Origin: a virus
IMG/VR virus record: IMGVR_UViG_3300025652_000032
Span: 1 to 64,000 of that record
Reading direction: 5' to 3' (one strand)
DNA: 64,000 nt
Shown: positions 62,592-64,000 of the stretch, piece by piece
How positions within the stretch are numbered: position 1 is the first letter of the stretch
How the letters are laid out: every line of letters begins with the position of its first letter
Program-made: the position numbers and the translations under genes
The notes under the pieces: generated by a model
What the model was told of the DNA's origin: nothing
What the model saw: the letters and a program-made list of their open reading frames with translations, nothing else
The model's database searches: none

Positions 62592-64000
62592 CATCATCTC
62601 CTTCATCAGAATCAGAATCGATATCACCAGATGCCGTTTCTGATTTGATCTGTGTATCAATAAGTTTAATATCTTCTTCGCTTTGCTTGAGGATGTTCTT
62701 GCGGACATATTCGATCGAGTAATACTTGCCAATGTAATCGTCTACTGTCTGTAAGAGATCAATACGCTCTTTAAGAAGTTCGTTTTCCTTAAGTTCAGTG
62801 AAGTACGAGTCTTTGGTAAAGTCAAAGAAAATCACATCTTCATACTTTGCCCAATCATCCTCGGTAATAATACCTTTACTCATCAACTGAACTTTGAGAA
62901 GTACAGAGAATAATTCACTAAACTTCTTACGAAGTCTCTCGATGAACTTGAAGAACTTAACTTCGTCTCTTGTAATCTCAGAAGAACGACCCATGTTGAA
63001 TCCGTTCTCTGCTTCTAGTCTAGAGATCGGAACATTCAAGGACTTGTATAGTTTCTTCTGGAAGTACATTACGTCTTCCATCTCGCCTAGATTCTGTCCA
63101 CCATCCAGAGTTGTGATTTCGGTTCCCCGACCACCTTCTCTTCGCGGCATCCAGTAATCTTCAAGCATGGACTGGTGCCTATGTTCATCTCGCATTGCAC
63201 CAGTTGATGCATCATAAACCATTTTATTCTTATAGCGGTTCATGACATCACGCAGATATTGTTCTGCTTTGTTCTTTGGTAAGTTACCTACGTCAACGTA
63301 AAAGATTCTACGTTCAGGGGCCCTAGAGATCCTGTAAATAACAACCGCGTCTTCGATCATGCGAAGTTGATTGAGTGGTTTTATTGCCTTCTGTAGATAT
63401 CCAAGAACACGTTTCTTTGATGAATCAAACAATCCAGAATGACAATATGCAATAGAGTCAGGGGATACTTTGATTCCTTGCTCAGACAAAAGTTTATCTG
63501 ATGTGGTCGCCGTGTTAGATGTTACATCGTCGTTGTCGAGGTAGACATAAAATTCTTCTACAGAATCAATCAGGGAGATTCCAGATTTAGGATCAACCTT
63601 CTTGTTTACCTTGCGAATCTTCTTGATCTTAATCGGATCAACAGGACGCAATTCATGAATACCCTTTTTAGTATTAGACGGATCAAGGATAATGTGGAAG
63701 AATAATTTACCATCCACATACCATCTACGAAATATTTCATATCCCTTATTATAGAAATCAGTTGTCTTGAGAATGAAATCAAACTCTTCTCTAATTTTAT
63801 TCTTGATAGTCTCTGGTGCATCCAGATCATCAAGGTAAATTTCTACTGGTTTCTTGAACCCATCAAAGACAATAGACTCGTTGACGATATCGTCAACGGC
63901 CATTTCGACTTCAGCATGTAATGCCATGTCTCTATATTTTTTAATGAGATCTACATCATTCCTAGATGCACCCTCAAAGTCAACATAGTGATTTCCGAAA
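62581..64000 (-). CDS. 20: Portal protein gp20, 5' end outside the window
   Basis: The frame is open to the window edge; an ATG at 63927 is internal, since the preceding codons (…IKKYRDMALHAEVEMAVDDI) continue the usual gp20 sequence. Signatures: MALHAEVEMAVDDIVNESIV, ELRPVDPIKIKKIRKV, RAPERRIFYVDVGNLPKNKAE, DYWMPRREGGRGTEITTL and RLEAENGFNMGRSSEITRDE. It forms the dodecameric DNA gate and starts head assembly. About the first 60-100 residues are missing compared with T4 gp20 (524). Confidence 0.96.
   Translation of the reverse strand, partial: FGNHYVDFEGASRNDVDLIKKYRDMALHAEVEMAVDDIVNESIVFDGFKKPVEIYLDDLDAPETIKNKIREEFDFILKTTDFYNKGYEIFRRWYVDGKLFFHIILDPSNTKKGIHELRPVDPIKIKKIRKVNKKVDPKSGISLIDSVEEFYVYLDNDDVTSNTATTSDKLLSEQGIKVSPDSIAYCHSGLFDSSKKRVLGYLQKAIKPLNQLRMIEDAVVIYRISRAPERRIFYVDVGNLPKNKAEQYLRDVMNRYKNKMVYDASTGAMRDEHRHQSMLEDYWMPRREGGRGTEITTLDGGQNLGEMEDVMYFQKKLYKSLNVPISRLEAENGFNMGRSSEITRDEVKFFKFIERLRKKFSELFSVLLKVQLMSKGIITEDDWAKYEDVIFFDFTKDSYFTELKENELLKERIDLLQTVDDYIGKYYSIEYVRKNILKQSEEDIKLIDTQIKSETASGDIDSDSDEGDDDGF

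Overview
This window is part of the genome of a T4-like (Tevenvirinae-related) myovirus, almost certainly marine, infecting a Gram-negative bacterium. The evidence is the T4 core set in recognisable order: portal gp20, protease gp21, scaffold gp22, capsid gp23, uvsY, uvsW, gp55, gp47, gp46, rnh, gp45, gp44, gp62, regA, gp43, uvsX, gp41 and gp61. A phage-encoded outer-membrane porin and a lipoprotein point to a diderm host. The host genus cannot be read from the sequence. The gp20 reading frame runs off the right edge, and the first gene may run off the left edge. Genes are packed tightly, mostly with 1-13 bp overlaps, and I saw no tRNA gene, integrase or CRISPR array.

Layout. 1-11679 reads mainly rightward. 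It holds a modular lysine-rich protein, an HNH nuclease, a secreted trypsin-like protease, a Cas4/RecB-like exonuclease, a KWDG ligase-like protein, a nucleotidyltransferase-HNH fusion, several marine-phage proteins of unknown function and a lipoprotein with three membrane segments. From 11663 to the end almost everything reads leftward. That part holds a RuvC-like nuclease; a porin and a B12-dependent ribonucleotide reductase in one unit; tail-fibre and adhesin genes (15366-20217); thyX and a PiT-type phosphate permease; the replication/recombination block, which also contains a type II glutamine synthetase; a 13.6-kb block of sugar-nucleotide and glycosyltransferase genes (30390-43966); the clamp and clamp-loader genes with a GroES-like gene; a DNA methyltransferase beside a PLP enzyme; gp46/gp47/gp55; and the head module (57678-64000).

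Control. Two promoter classes are visible. Host-type sigma70 promoters (TTGACA, 16-17 bp, TATAAT-like) precede the HNH gene, nrdJ, the 179-aa gene upstream of rnh, gp55 and uvsY. T4-type late promoters (TATAAATA, or CATAAATA here) precede the exonuclease, the RuvC-like gene, the fibre module, gp22, gp23 and the gene after gp23. At 12245-12281 one short element combines a terminator, a late promoter and a ribosome-binding site.

Themes. (1) Host metabolism: phosphate entry (porin plus PiT), nitrogen assimilation (glutamine synthetase) and nucleotide supply (nrdJ, thyX, dut, a dCMP-deaminase-like gene, a DUF1599-type gene). (2) Possible packaged enzymes: three rightward genes start with T4-like capsid-targeting peptides followed by prohead-protease sites. 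(3) Surface or DNA decoration: the glycosylation island and the methyltransferase/PLP pair. All calls rest on reading the sequence and on family knowledge; no database search was run.
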